DNA of 64,000 bases from Candidatus Heimdallarchaeota archaeon (GCA_016840095.1 JAEOSZ010000031.1:62001-126000), one strand, 5' to 3'. Shown: positions 1 through 9,102, counted from the first letter of the stretch. Notes: generated by a model from the sequence alone, not told the origin. Numbers and translations are program-made.

Positions 1-13
1 AGTATTGAAATAA

Positions 14-100
14 ATGTACATTAGGGAAAATCTAGAGGATGATCGTAAGGCATTTGGTAAAGCATTTGGTAAAGCATTTGCTAGGCCAGAAAGAAGCTAA
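14..100 (+). CDS. Possible 28-residue ORF with KAFG repeats
   Basis: A short open frame runs from an ATG to a TAA and ends in a lysine-alanine-phenylalanine-glycine repeat followed by ARPERS. All three forward frames have a stop within the first 31 bases, so this is either a very small gene or the broken tail of a gene lying upstream of the window. I do not recognise it. No promoter can be judged because the window begins here. Confidence 0.2.
   Translation: MYIRENLEDDRKAFGKAFGKAFARPERS
50..82. repeat. 12-bp tandem repeat, about 2.7 copies
   Basis: The unit GCATTTGGTAAA occurs at 50-61 and 62-73 and begins again at 74. In the forward frame it encodes KAFG units. It is in phase with the small ORF that contains it. 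Confidence 0.8.
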
Positions 101-121
101 GGTGACCTATGATTTTCTCTC

Positions 122-1348
122 TCATATTTCTGACATTATTGAATCAAGAGTTTCTAAAACAGTATTAATGTCATTTTCTGTGTTATACAAGTGAGTAGAT
201 ATCTGTACTAAAGATTCTTTCTTTATTTCATCCATAAAGAGGTGTGAACATAACGCACCACTTCTAACATATATATTTGATAAATCTTCAAGAATTATTG
301 CAATATCATGAGAATCAATTTCGTCACTGAAGAAGGATAAAATGGGTCCAAACTCAAGTCCTTCTTTTTCAATAATCTCTATATTCTTAATCTCTTTTAG
401 ACCATCATAGAGAATCTTTCTTAAATTTTGTTCATGTTTTTTTATTTTTTCGAATCCAACATTTGATAGCAATTGTAAACTATTGGCTAAACCTGAAATT
501 GCTGCAAAATTAAGAGAACCTGGTTCAAATTTATAAGGTGAAGATGACAGTTTGTAATCTGATTTATTAACTGAAACTACTGCTCCTCCGCCAATCAATA
601 TAGGATGGAGATTATTGTTAGTTTTATCATTAACAATTTGGAATGATGCCCCATAAGGACCAAGCGCTCCGATATTCCCTGATGAAATCGTAATGTTAGG
701 AGAAACATCACTAAAATCATAGTTTGTATGACCTATACTATTGGATAAATCCAAAACAAAGAACAATCCATTGTCTTCAGCAAGTTTAGTAATGGCTCTC
801 CAATCTCGTAGAACACCTATACCTAAGGTTAATGAAGAAAGAACTATTGCCTTTGTTTTAGGGTTTATTCTTTCTTGTAGAGAAGCTACCAAATCAACTT
901 CATCTTCAATTCCAGTGAAAATGATTTTGGATCCGAAATATTTGTTTACATTCAATAATGGAGTTATCACAGAATGATCATCTAGTGAACTCGAAATGAT
1001 TTCATCATCGCTCTCAAAACGTTGAGAAAATAGAGTATTAATCATTGCAGTTTCTCTGGATGGAAGAAAAGATATTTGAGAATTTTCAACAAAAAATATT
1101 TTACTAATTATAGAACGAGATTGTTCCAGAGAGCGACTGGCATAAAGTGCTATTTTATGAGTACCTCTATTAATACCTCCACCATGTTTAGAGTAAAAAT
1201 CACTCATTGCTTTAACAGAGGATTGTGGAAGCTTACCAGCAGTTGCTGAATCTAGATAGATTTCATTCTCTTCAATGATAAAATCTATGCCAAAGTGGTT
1301 TTTGACAGTCATTGACGATAGTGATAAAAATAAGATTGATTTAAACAT
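122..1348 (-). CDS. SufS/Csd-like class V aminotransferase-fold protein lacking the PLP lysine
   Basis: The 408-residue protein matches the cysteine desulfurase (SufS/Csd) fold along its length. It has an N-terminal LDSATAGKLP segment, a DDHSV motif with His125 where PLP is stacked, Asp200 where the pyridine nitrogen is bound, the FEPGSLN segment, and an RSGALC loop with Cys367 at the usual sulfur-carrying position. The motif that is normally TGHKGLLGP reads SGNIGALGP, so the His-Lys pair is Asn225-Ile226 and the Schiff-base lysine is missing. Asn203 also replaces the usual Gln. Ordinary PLP catalysis is therefore unlikely; a scaffold, sulfur-transfer or regulatory role is possible. The gene stands alone. 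Its start is supported by a TATA element about 25 nt upstream, which it shares with the divergent gene at 1398. An internal ATG at 1309 is the alternative start. Confidence 0.8.
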   Translation of the reverse strand: MFKSILFLSLSSMTVKNHFGIDFIIEENEIYLDSATAGKLPQSSVKAMSDFYSKHGGGINRGTHKIALYASRSLEQSRSIISKIFFVENSQISFLPSRETAMINTLFSQRFESDDEIISSSLDDHSVITPLLNVNKYFGSKIIFTGIEDEVDLVASLQERINPKTKAIVLSSLTLGIGVLRDWRAITKLAEDNGLFFVLDLSNSIGHTNYDFSDVSPNITISSGNIGALGPYGASFQIVNDKTNNNLHPILIGGGAVVSVNKSDYKLSSSPYKFEPGSLNFAAISGLANSLQLLSNVGFEKIKKHEQNLRKILYDGLKEIKNIEIIEKEGLEFGPILSFFSDEIDSHDIAIILEDLSNIYVRSGALCSHLFMDEIKKESLVQISTHLYNTENDINTVLETLDSIMSEI

Positions 1349-1364
1349 TTGTTTCAGAACACCA

Positions 1365-1380
1365 TTTTTTTATATATCTT
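1365..1380. promoter_or_regulatory. Shared, near-symmetric TATA element for two divergent leaderless genes
   Basis: The stretch ttttttatatatctt reads as a TATA box on both strands. Its centre is about 25 bp from the ATG at 1348 on the minus strand and about 25 bp from the ATG at 1398 on the plus strand. This is the spacing expected for leaderless archaeal transcripts in both directions. Confidence 0.55.
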
Positions 1381-1397
1381 CAAAATTTCAAGCATGC

Positions 1398-1853
1398 ATG
1401 GACAATAATCTAGGTAAGTTAGAAGAAAACATAGAGAAGGAAATTAGGGCATATATTAGTAATTTCAACGAAATATTGGACAATTTAACAAGCTTATCTA
1501 GCAGTATCATCAATAATAAATTCTGGAAATTACGATCTGATTTAGAGTTACTTATAATCGAGATGAAATTATATCTAAAGAAGGAAGATCTAACCGAAAG
1601 ATGGCAAGCTTCTTTTAAAAATGAACTTAAAGGAACGTCCTCTAGAAGTAAAGCTGGGATTATACTAAAGGAGTATAGGGTGAGTGTTGAAGATTCTATT
1701 AGTGTTTTCAAGAAAAAACCTGAGACAACTTATAAATATCTTTGGAAATTAAAAGAAACTATTTCCTCAGTGCTATCAGCATTTCCTGTTGAGAGAATAG
1801 AATTGTTTTATGGTGAGAAAAAACAGGTTTCAGAAGATGTGTTCGAAATCTAG
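1398..1853 (+). CDS. Uncharacterised helical protein
   Basis: This 151-residue, Lys/Glu-rich, mostly helical protein has no signal peptide, membrane segment or recognised motif. An earlier in-frame ATG at 1275 exists, but it would overlap the divergent gene. The TATA box 25 bp upstream favours the ATG at 1398. The repeated leucine-rich segments suggest coiled-coil or helical-bundle packing. No function is proposed. Confidence 0.6.
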   Translation: MDNNLGKLEENIEKEIRAYISNFNEILDNLTSLSSSIINNKFWKLRSDLELLIIEMKLYLKKEDLTERWQASFKNELKGTSSRSKAGIILKEYRVSVEDSISVFKKKPETTYKYLWKLKETISSVLSAFPVERIELFYGEKKQVSEDVFEI

Positions 1854-1901
1854 TTACACCTAACACTAAATATAAATTGGACCAACACTCTGAATACTTG
1901 T

Positions 1902-2390
1902 ATGAGTGCTCATTCAGCTGAGTTCCTTGAAGATAAAGATAAAATCAGGAAAGCTCTTAAGCTTGAACGATATGTCTGTCCACACAGGGAGATTAACTAT
2001 CCTTGTGTTATTTGCAAAGACTGTAGGGAGATGGATTTGAAACAGTATCCATTAAAAAACGGTTTTATCGAAAAAACAAGAAACTCAAGCTTGATTTCAT
2101 TGATTTTAGAACTTAGAGACCCTTTTGATGATATGTTACTCAGAAGGCTAAGTTTAGCACTCTATGAATCTACAGGAATAGTTCAAAAAGAACCAGAACC
2201 AGGTTTTTCGATAACGTTCTACATATCTGAAGCATTGTTAGACAAAATAACAGAAATTGAGAAACTAATTGACTTTATTGCAGATTTTCAACACAAATTC
2301 TTATCAGAAACAATAGCAGCAAGAAGTGCTTTGAATAAGTGGGAGCGGTCAACAACTAAGAGGTTATTGTGGGATATGAGTATTCAATAA
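1902..2390 (+). CDS. Uncharacterised protein with a Cys/His cluster
   Basis: The 162-residue protein has an N-terminal cluster CPH...CVICKDC (about residues 26-42) that could hold one zinc ion. A helical body follows, with no membrane segment. A TATA-like aaatataaatt lies about 28 bp before the ATG, consistent with its own leaderless promoter. The gene ends four bases before the end of the convergent radical SAM gene. I do not recognise the family. Confidence 0.6.
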   Translation: MSAHSAEFLEDKDKIRKALKLERYVCPHREINYPCVICKDCREMDLKQYPLKNGFIEKTRNSSLISLILELRDPFDDMLLRRLSLALYESTGIVQKEPEPGFSITFYISEALLDKITEIEKLIDFIADFQHKFLSETIAARSALNKWERSTTKRLLWDMSIQ

Positions 2391-2394
2391 TTTA

Positions 2395-3540
2395 CTAAGA
2401 AACACTTTTCCAGTAAAGACCTAGTTTATCTGCATGATTTCTGACTTCATACATTTCTGTAGTAGAAACCCTTTTGTTAATTTCTGGAAATCCACTAGTT
2501 TGAAGGACTTTATAATCTGGGTGATATTGAGCCATGATGTTTACTAAAGGTGTTTTCAGATTCTCACTCACCCAATTCAAGAGAGGTATTGAACAACAAT
2601 TTGTGTGATTTGGCATAACTAAGTGTCGAATTATATACTCACCAGTTCCTCTCTCTTCAATCATTTTCATATTTCTTTGAAGAGCTTCCCAATAATGTGG
2701 AGCTTTGGAATATTTAGATGCACACTCTTTGTTTGCATATTTCATATCTGGTAACCAAATATCAAAAAGATCTGCAATCAATCTCATGCTAGTGTCTGTT
2801 AAGTACATATTACTATTCCATAACATAGGTACATCCACTTGAGAATGGTGAAAAGATTCAAGAATTACATGGAGATTCGGTGTAGGATCTCCCCCTACAA
2901 AATTGATATTTCGAGCATTTTGTTTAACAAGTGTATAGTAATGCTGAGCGAGTTGAGTCGGTGAAGACCCTCTTCCTTTTACTCTATCTAATTCAAATTC
3001 ATGACTAATATCCCAATTTTGGCAGAATTGGCAATGCATAGTGCAACCAAGGAAGAAAATAGTTCCACTTGGAACGATTGGGCTTTCTTCTCCCATGTGG
3101 ATAAATGCAGAACTGACATAAGCACTTCCATCAACTCCACATTTGCCAATTTGTCCTTCCTCTCGATTAGCCTTACATTTGTTTTCACAAAATTCACAAG
3201 AAGAGAGCATATCTTTCAAAATAGCTAACTTTAATGACAAATAATTATTTTTTTCTAAATCTTTATCCTTGAACAGATTTTCAACCTCTTTCTCAACTTC
3301 CTCTAAAGAAAGATGTTGTTTTTCAGAAACCCAATTCTTGAATTTTGAATGATTGTGTTCATGAATATTCAATAGTTCATCTTTATCTTTGAACTCATTG
3401 AAGGGTACATAGAATAATCGAGCTAGTTTATACCTAGGAATTCTCTTACCTTGGAATATTTCTCTATAGTGAACTAATCGTTCTTTAAATTCAACCTGCT
3501 GCCATACTGTCATAGCATCTCTTCTTAAAACCGCCCACAT
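2395..3540 (-). CDS. Radical SAM protein, PflX-like (COG1313 type)
   Basis: The 381-residue protein resembles the PflX branch of pyruvate formate-lyase activating enzyme homologues. The radical SAM cluster motif is CTMHCQFC (CxxxCxxC), preceded by the typical CEFCENKC cysteine segment and the GKCGVDG turn. The motif NFVGGDPTPN follows at the usual place for SAM binding. The family is expected to cleave SAM reductively with a [4Fe-4S] cluster and activate a partner, but the substrate is unknown. No glycyl-radical enzyme is encoded in this window. The N-terminal 100 residues or so are an extra helical region. A second, divergent radical SAM gene starts 157 bp away. Confidence 0.85.
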   Translation of the reverse strand: MWAVLRRDAMTVWQQVEFKERLVHYREIFQGKRIPRYKLARLFYVPFNEFKDKDELLNIHEHNHSKFKNWVSEKQHLSLEEVEKEVENLFKDKDLEKNNYLSLKLAILKDMLSSCEFCENKCKANREEGQIGKCGVDGSAYVSSAFIHMGEESPIVPSGTIFFLGCTMHCQFCQNWDISHEFELDRVKGRGSSPTQLAQHYYTLVKQNARNINFVGGDPTPNLHVILESFHHSQVDVPMLWNSNMYLTDTSMRLIADLFDIWLPDMKYANKECASKYSKAPHYWEALQRNMKMIEERGTGEYIIRHLVMPNHTNCCSIPLLNWVSENLKTPLVNIMAQYHPDYKVLQTSGFPEINKRVSTTEMYEVRNHADKLGLYWKSVS

Positions 3541-3697
3541 TAACTTATAGTTTGATTAGTATCTGAAATACTTTGTGTTGAAAACTAGATTAGAAGAATC
3601 AAATCAGTAATTTATTTCTTCAAAAAAACAAATCAAATATTTCCCTCAAAATAGATGTTAGTTTAATAAAATTTAATAATGAAGTTCAAAGAGTGTC

Positions 3698-4738
3698 ATG
3701 AAGCCGATGTCACAGTCTACAATGCACGAAGCTGAATACTATGAAGTAATTGATGAAGGTAATAGAGTAATTCAATGTCAACTCTGTCCAATTAAATGTA
3801 CATTATTGATAGGGGAAAGAGGTAAGTGTTTTTCACGTGTAAACGTTGAAGGAAAACTGTACTCCTTGACTTATGGATATACAGACATGAAAATTGATAT
3901 GATTGAAAAGCAACATGTTTATCATTTTCATCCAAATTCAAGAGTTCAAACATTTTCTACTTTCAATTGCAATCTGGACTGTGATTACTGTATGATGCCT
4001 GAAAAAATCAGTGTTGATCCAGCAGATACTGGAGCCAAAAAATTAGCGCCAGATCAAGCTGCAATGTTTAGTATGGCTTCTGGATCTAAGGTTATTGCTT
4101 TTGGAGAAGCTGAACCTTTGATTTCTTTTGAATGGGTTCGAGATACAGCCAAGCTAGCTCAGCAAAGAAATCTCAAAGTGTTACTCAGAACAAATGCTTA
4201 TTTCTGTGAAGAGCCTGTAACTGAAATACTAGAATTCGTTGATGCAGTTACAATTGATGTTAAATCGATGTCTGATTCTGGATACCAAGATAAGTGTCAT
4301 GCAGGTACAATAAATGACATTAAGAAAATTATTAAGCTAATCTTCGACAAAGGAAAATTAGTAGAACTAAATCTAGTAATTCATGAAGCTCTTGGAAATA
4401 CAGAAAATCAAACAAGAGAACTAGCTTCGTGGATTATGGAAGAACTCTCGTCATCAGTTCCGCTCCACTTAGCAAGGCTAATACCTTCTCATAGACTAAA
4501 AGAGCTACAACCAACATCTGTAGAATTACTGGAAAAATGTTATGATGTAGCTAAGGAAGTAGGTTTAGAATTTGTTTACCTTGATAATGTACCAGATCAT
4601 GAAGCAACGCATACTTATTGTCCGAAGTGTAAAGAACTACTTATACACAGAGGAGCATCAAATACAGAAGTAAGGAGAGTTTCTCTACACGGTACTTGTA
4701 ATAAGTGTGAAGCTCAGTTAAATATAGTTTTCAAATAG
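3698..4738 (+). CDS. Radical SAM enzyme, AmmeMemoRadiSam-type (PflA-like)
   Basis: The 346-residue protein has the N-terminal CQLCPIKC and GKCFSRVN segments, the radical SAM motif CNLDCDYC, and a C-terminal zinc-ribbon-like pair of CxxC motifs (CPKC and CNKC). This is the layout of the radical SAM member of the AmmeMemoRadiSam group, which elsewhere sits near MEMO1 and AMMECR1 homologues; neither is found here. It is a paralogue of the protein encoded at 52451-53512. A TATA-like taataaaatttaata lies about 25 bp before the ATG. Two further in-frame ATGs within the first nine codons leave the exact start open. Confidence 0.85.
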   Translation: MKPMSQSTMHEAEYYEVIDEGNRVIQCQLCPIKCTLLIGERGKCFSRVNVEGKLYSLTYGYTDMKIDMIEKQHVYHFHPNSRVQTFSTFNCNLDCDYCMMPEKISVDPADTGAKKLAPDQAAMFSMASGSKVIAFGEAEPLISFEWVRDTAKLAQQRNLKVLLRTNAYFCEEPVTEILEFVDAVTIDVKSMSDSGYQDKCHAGTINDIKKIIKLIFDKGKLVELNLVIHEALGNTENQTRELASWIMEELSSSVPLHLARLIPSHRLKELQPTSVELLEKCYDVAKEVGLEFVYLDNVPDHEATHTYCPKCKELLIHRGASNTEVRRVSLHGTCNKCEAQLNIVFK

Positions 4739-4745
4739 ATTGACT

Positions 4746-5066
4746 TCAGACAATTGATTCAATATTGAAATCTACTATTGTTACATTTAGCTGACCTTGA
4801 ATTTCTTCAGTAACTAAATCTATGAATCTGTGGATATCCTCAGTTCCATCCCTATAAGACGCCCTGAACATTAACTGAATTTCTATCCAATCCTCTCGAA
4901 AAAAGGTAGTTTCTAGTCTAGGTTGTCTTTTTGGTTCTTTTTCTTCAAGCTCTTTTTGAGTCATGTGTAAATGAAGATCAAAATCTCCCAGGTCTTCATA
5001 CTGTTCTTCATCGTTTGGTTGAGCTGTAATCCCACAATAATAGTGGTAAAAACCTGAGGTAGTCAT
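4746..5066 (-). CDS. Uncharacterised small protein downstream of LonB
   Basis: The 106-residue acidic soluble protein begins six bases after the LonB stop codon and is almost certainly cotranscribed with it. It has an alternating strand-helix pattern and no signal peptide or membrane segment. I do not recognise it. The tight coupling suggests a link with LonB, perhaps as adaptor or substrate, but nothing in the sequence shows this. Confidence 0.65.
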   Translation of the reverse strand: MTTSGFYHYYCGITAQPNDEEQYEDLGDFDLHLHMTQKELEEKEPKRQPRLETTFFREDWIEIQLMFRASYRDGTEDIHRFIDLVTEEIQGQLNVTIVDFNIESIV

Positions 5067-5072
5067 TTGGGA

Positions 5073-7019
5073 TCATTTCTTTTGATTATTGTTCTCTAAA
5101 ACTGTGTGTTCTAAAGCTAAATCTTCATACTTCTTAGCAACGTAGCTGTAATCTTTTGGAAGAGCATTGCGAAGAACCTCATGGAAGTTTGAGACTGGTA
5201 TAATTTCTACTTTGTTTTGGTATCTCTCTTCAAGTTTTACATCATCTATATTCTGAATTGGAACAATAACTCTTTGTATTCCTGCTTCAGCAGCTGCTTC
5301 GATTTTTGCAGTAACTCCACCAACAGGAATAACTACTCCTCTAACAGTCAAACTTCCTGTCATTGCAGTATCCTGTCTGATAGGTGCTTTTTCCAGTGCA
5401 GAAATAATTGAAACAGCGATTGATATAGAAGCTGAATCACCTTCAACTCCAGCATATGCTCCTACAAATTGAATATGATAATCGAAATCAGAGATGTCTT
5501 TTCCAACATATTTTTTCACTATTGCAGAAACGTTTTGAACTGCTTCTCGTGCAATAATTCTTAGTTGTCCAGTAGCTATGATTTTACCTTCTCTTCTACT
5601 AAAAGCAGGAACAACTTCTGCTTCAATTGGCATAACTATTCCTGATCTTTGATTAATAACAGCAAGACCATTAACTCTACCAACTTTGGCATCATCTGTT
5701 TCAAATATTTTGTAGAGTTTTCTTGAATCAGCGTAAGAATCACTCATCTGATTTTCTAAGGTTCTTGCAATCACTTTTGCATTTCTGAGTGTTTCTGCAG
5801 ATACTAAATTCTCACCTGTTTCCTTGGCTAAATCTCCTGCAGCTCTTATCAATCCACCTAATTCCCTTAATCGAAGAGTAAGATGACCTTTCTTGTCAGC
5901 TCTTCTTTGAGCTTCATAGATGATTTCTTCAACAGCTTCATGGGTGAAGTGAGGTATTTTTCTATCTTTCACAATTTCTTGAGCACAGAATCTAGCAAGT
6001 TTACGTCTGTTTTCTTGTGTATCTGGCATGGTGTCAGTCATATAAACTTCATATCCAGAACCTTGAATACGAGATCTAAGAGCAGGATGCATGTTTCGAG
6101 TAGTTTCAATATTACCAGCTGCAATTAAAACAAATTTACATGGAACCGGTTCACTTCTAACCATTGCACCACTACTGAGTTCTGATTGACCTGTAATTTG
6201 CAGCTTACCTTCTTGCATAGCAGTTAGTAATTTTTGTTGAGTTCTCATTTCAAGAGTACCGATTTCGTCACTATAAAGAACACCTAAATGTGATTTGTGG
6301 ATTAACCCACTTTCTACTCTTTCATGTGGGGGTGTTCCCAATCCTCCCGATTGGAATGGATCATGTCTTACGTCCCCTAAAAGAGCACCAGCATGTGAAC
6401 CTGTAGCATCATTAAATGGCGCTTTATCCCGTTTACTATTATCAACCAGTAATTTCGGCACCAAAGCTTCAGATTTTGATCTCGATTGATTTAGCATAAA
6501 GAATATGAAAAATCCTACAAACATAGCCATCAAAAGAGTTGTAGGCTGACTTGCTGGATTGCCAGCTGTAGCAATTAATGCATACCCAATTATAGCTAAT
6601 AAAATAGCGATTGAAATAATAAAACGTTTGTTTCCACTCTTTCGAGCAACCTCTGCGTCCATTTCTACTTTTCTAGCTCCATGTCCAGCTGGAAGAGTAG
6701 CAACTCGAGGTTGATTTGGATATTTTGGATTAGCAATACACAGAACATCAACAAGTTCCTCTTTTGGAAGCAGCTCAGCCATAGCTTGTCCGAGCATACT
6801 CTTTCCTGTTCCAGGCTCTCCAATTAGAAGAACATGTCTTCTTTGCAAAGCTGCTTTCTTAATAATTTCTGTAGCATTTTCTTGACCAATAACTTGATCA
6901 ATAAGTCTAGGGGGTACAGAGATTTCACTAGTATCATTGAAATCTATGTCTAGAAGAGTTTCTCTTTTAGCTCCCGATTTCGTCTTTTTCTTTCCCTTAG
7001 GTTGCGTTCCAGACCCCAT
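5073..7019 (-). CDS. lonB: Archaeal membrane-anchored ATP-dependent protease LonB
   Basis: The AAA+ ATPase domain carries Walker A GEPGTGKS (about residues 67-74 from the chosen start) and a Walker B-like YSDEIGTLE. Two membrane segments (about 132-152 and 160-177) are inserted between Walker A and Walker B, the hallmark of archaeal LonB. The C-terminal protease domain has the Ser-Lys dyad: Ser529 in EGDSAS and Lys572 in VTAKIE. It degrades unfolded and regulatory proteins at the inner face of the membrane. The frame is open upstream to 7082, but the ATG at 7019 gives the usual N-terminus and has TATA-like sequence upstream, so I chose it. A small unknown gene follows directly. Confidence 0.93.
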   Translation of the reverse strand: MGSGTQPKGKKKTKSGAKRETLLDIDFNDTSEISVPPRLIDQVIGQENATEIIKKAALQRRHVLLIGEPGTGKSMLGQAMAELLPKEELVDVLCIANPKYPNQPRVATLPAGHGARKVEMDAEVARKSGNKRFIISIAILLAIIGYALIATAGNPASQPTTLLMAMFVGFFIFFMLNQSRSKSEALVPKLLVDNSKRDKAPFNDATGSHAGALLGDVRHDPFQSGGLGTPPHERVESGLIHKSHLGVLYSDEIGTLEMRTQQKLLTAMQEGKLQITGQSELSSGAMVRSEPVPCKFVLIAAGNIETTRNMHPALRSRIQGSGYEVYMTDTMPDTQENRRKLARFCAQEIVKDRKIPHFTHEAVEEIIYEAQRRADKKGHLTLRLRELGGLIRAAGDLAKETGENLVSAETLRNAKVIARTLENQMSDSYADSRKLYKIFETDDAKVGRVNGLAVINQRSGIVMPIEAEVVPAFSRREGKIIATGQLRIIAREAVQNVSAIVKKYVGKDISDFDYHIQFVGAYAGVEGDSASISIAVSIISALEKAPIRQDTAMTGSLTVRGVVIPVGGVTAKIEAAAEAGIQRVIVPIQNIDDVKLEERYQNKVEIIPVSNFHEVLRNALPKDYSYVAKKYEDLALEHTVLENNNQKK

Positions 7020-7182
7020 AAATATCACAAATTGATATAGAAGTATTTTCAATTGATAGGGATTACTAACGTTAATAAACATATGTTTTTGGTCAAAAAA
7101 TTAACTTCTTTTGATGTTTGAATATCTTTTACTAGAAATGAAAAGGCTTTAATTTCCATCTAATATTGTTTGCTTGAGATAG

Positions 7183-8073
7183 ATGAAAATTCTTGCAGGT
7201 CCTAATTCTGAGCAAATGACTCAAAAATTAGTAGAGCATTTGAATCTGAATCAATTAGGTTTATCTTACAAATATTTTACTGATGGAGAAACGTATCTTC
7301 AAGTTGAAGGAATACTGGATAAAGATGATGTAATTATTGTTCAAACAACCTTTCCTCATCAAGAAAAAAGTTTGCTTGAGCTAATCTTTCTTGCTAAAAC
7401 TGTAAAGGAAATGGGAGCTGACAAGGTTATTGCAGTAGTTCCATACCTAAGCTATGCGAGAGCTGATAGAAAAAGAGTAGAAGGAGAAGTTATTTCCCAT
7501 AGTGTAATTATGGATTTACTTTCAGCTGTTGAAATCGATACTATGGTTACAATCAATGTACATAATCCTGAAGCTTTTCATAAAACTGCAGAAAAAATGG
7601 AAAAATACAATCTAAGTGCTATACCTGCAATAATTGATTATTTCAAAGAAAAAACAGATAAAAATTGGATTGTAGTAGGTCCTGATAAAGGAAGCAAAGA
7701 GGATATAGATGTTCTTGCCCGAGAATTATCTCTTCCAAGTTATATTTTAGAGAAATATAGAGATCCAATTAGTCATGAAGTCAATTTTGAAGAAGTAAAA
7801 TTTGAGTGCAAATCAAAATCAATTATTCTTTTGGATGATATAATCACTTCAGGTGGAACAGCTCTAAAAGCAATTAAGATGTTACTTGAGAAGAATCCTT
7901 TGAGTATCCAATTTGTAGTTATACATCCACTTGCCGAAGGTAAGGTTTTCAATGAAATGAGAGAGATGGGAGTTAAGGATATTCTCACAGTTAATACAGT
8001 ACCAAGAGAAGATATGGAGCAAATTGACATTAGCTATATGATAAGTAAATTCATTGAGGAAAAATTTCTATGA
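7183..8073 (+). CDS. prs: Ribose-phosphate pyrophosphokinase (PRPP synthetase)
   Basis: The 296-residue protein makes phosphoribosyl pyrophosphate from ribose 5-phosphate and ATP for nucleotide, histidine and NAD synthesis. Diagnostic features are the SYARADRK ATP-loop region, VGPDKGSKED, and the C-terminal PRPP-binding motif LLDDIITSGGTA. The length is typical of archaeal enzymes. The product would supply the NadC reaction encoded at 42664-43500. The stop codon overlaps the start of the next gene (ATGA), so the two are translationally coupled. Confidence 0.93.
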   Translation: MKILAGPNSEQMTQKLVEHLNLNQLGLSYKYFTDGETYLQVEGILDKDDVIIVQTTFPHQEKSLLELIFLAKTVKEMGADKVIAVVPYLSYARADRKRVEGEVISHSVIMDLLSAVEIDTMVTINVHNPEAFHKTAEKMEKYNLSAIPAIIDYFKEKTDKNWIVVGPDKGSKEDIDVLARELSLPSYILEKYRDPISHEVNFEEVKFECKSKSIILLDDIITSGGTALKAIKMLLEKNPLSIQFVVIHPLAEGKVFNEMREMGVKDILTVNTVPREDMEQIDISYMISKFIEEKFL

Positions 8074-9098
8074 AAAAATATCTTGCACATATCTGTGGTC
8101 ACTTTCAACCTCTAGGATATGAAGAATTATATGCAGTTCTGGAAGCAGAAAATATCTCCTATTCTATCTTAGAAGTTAATTCTCAAGTGGTTATATTTGA
8201 AACAGCAGATAACCCACTTTATGCGGTAAGTAGATGTGCATTTGTTCACTCATTAATTGAATTATTAGGTACTGGAGAAATTGAAGATGAAAAATTTACC
8301 TTTCTTCATTCCTATGATATTTCTGAATTGGATTCTGGATCAACTTTCTGTTCAAGAGTAACTAAAATTGGAGAGAAAGAAGTTAAAATTAGATTAATGG
8401 ATTTAGAAAGAGAATTAGGTAATCATATTTTCAATAAATTTTCTTCTAAAAAATTTACTGTAAATTTAAAATCTCCAGATTATATATTTAGAACCATTCT
8501 AATAAAGAATCGTTTCTTCTTAGGTTTAGAAATATGGGCAATTAATCGTAAGAAATTTTCTATTCGAGAACCAGGAAAAAGAGATTTCTTCAGACCTGGA
8601 GCAATGAGAACTGATTATGCTAGAGCTCTTGTAAATTTATCTAGAATAAAGAAAGATGAAATTTTCTTTGATCCCTTCTGTGGAGGAGGAGGTTTTCTTC
8701 TAGAAGCATCTTATCTGGGAGCTTATGCAATTGGTTCAGATTTAGATTATACTGCTGTTAAAGGTTCCACCAAAAATATGAAGCAGTTTAAACAATATAC
8801 TGCTGAATTACTTCATGGAGATTCTCGAAATATTCCTATAAGATCATTCCATGCAATTGCAACTGATCCTCCATATTCTCTACAATCATCTACACACGGC
8901 GAAAAGGTTTCTCAATTAACCTATGATTTTTTGATCGAATCAAGAGAACACTTGATGAAAAACAGATATCTTGTTTATTGTACTCCTTCTACAATTGAAC
9001 CTGAGCACATTGTTGAAAGAACTGAATATAAGATAGTAACACTAATAGATACTTTCATACATAAATCGTTAACTAGAAGAATTCTTGTCTTAAAGTGA
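8070..9098 (+). CDS. tRNA (guanine-10,N2) methyltransferase, Trm-G10 (THUMP + MTase)
   Basis: The 342-residue protein has an N-terminal THUMP-type RNA-binding region. A class I methyltransferase domain follows with the SAM loop DPFCGGGGFLLEA and the catalytic motif DPPYS of N2-guanine methyltransferases. Its closest known type is the archaeal Trm11 homologue that makes N2-methyl- or N2,N2-dimethylguanosine at tRNA position 10. It overlaps the PRPP synthetase gene by four bases and is followed four bases later by RNase Z, giving a tRNA-maturation operon. Confidence 0.88.
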   Translation: MKKYLAHICGHFQPLGYEELYAVLEAENISYSILEVNSQVVIFETADNPLYAVSRCAFVHSLIELLGTGEIEDEKFTFLHSYDISELDSGSTFCSRVTKIGEKEVKIRLMDLERELGNHIFNKFSSKKFTVNLKSPDYIFRTILIKNRFFLGLEIWAINRKKFSIREPGKRDFFRPGAMRTDYARALVNLSRIKKDEIFFDPFCGGGGFLLEASYLGAYAIGSDLDYTAVKGSTKNMKQFKQYTAELLHGDSRNIPIRSFHAIATDPPYSLQSSTHGEKVSQLTYDFLIESREHLMKNRYLVYCTPSTIEPEHIVERTEYKIVTLIDTFIHKSLTRRILVLK

Positions 9099-9102
9099 TA
9101 GA

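Noticed and set aside
741-977. Open frame antisense to the cysteine-desulfurase-like gene
   Set aside because: It lies wholly inside a gene with clear family motifs, and its translation has no recognisable domain.
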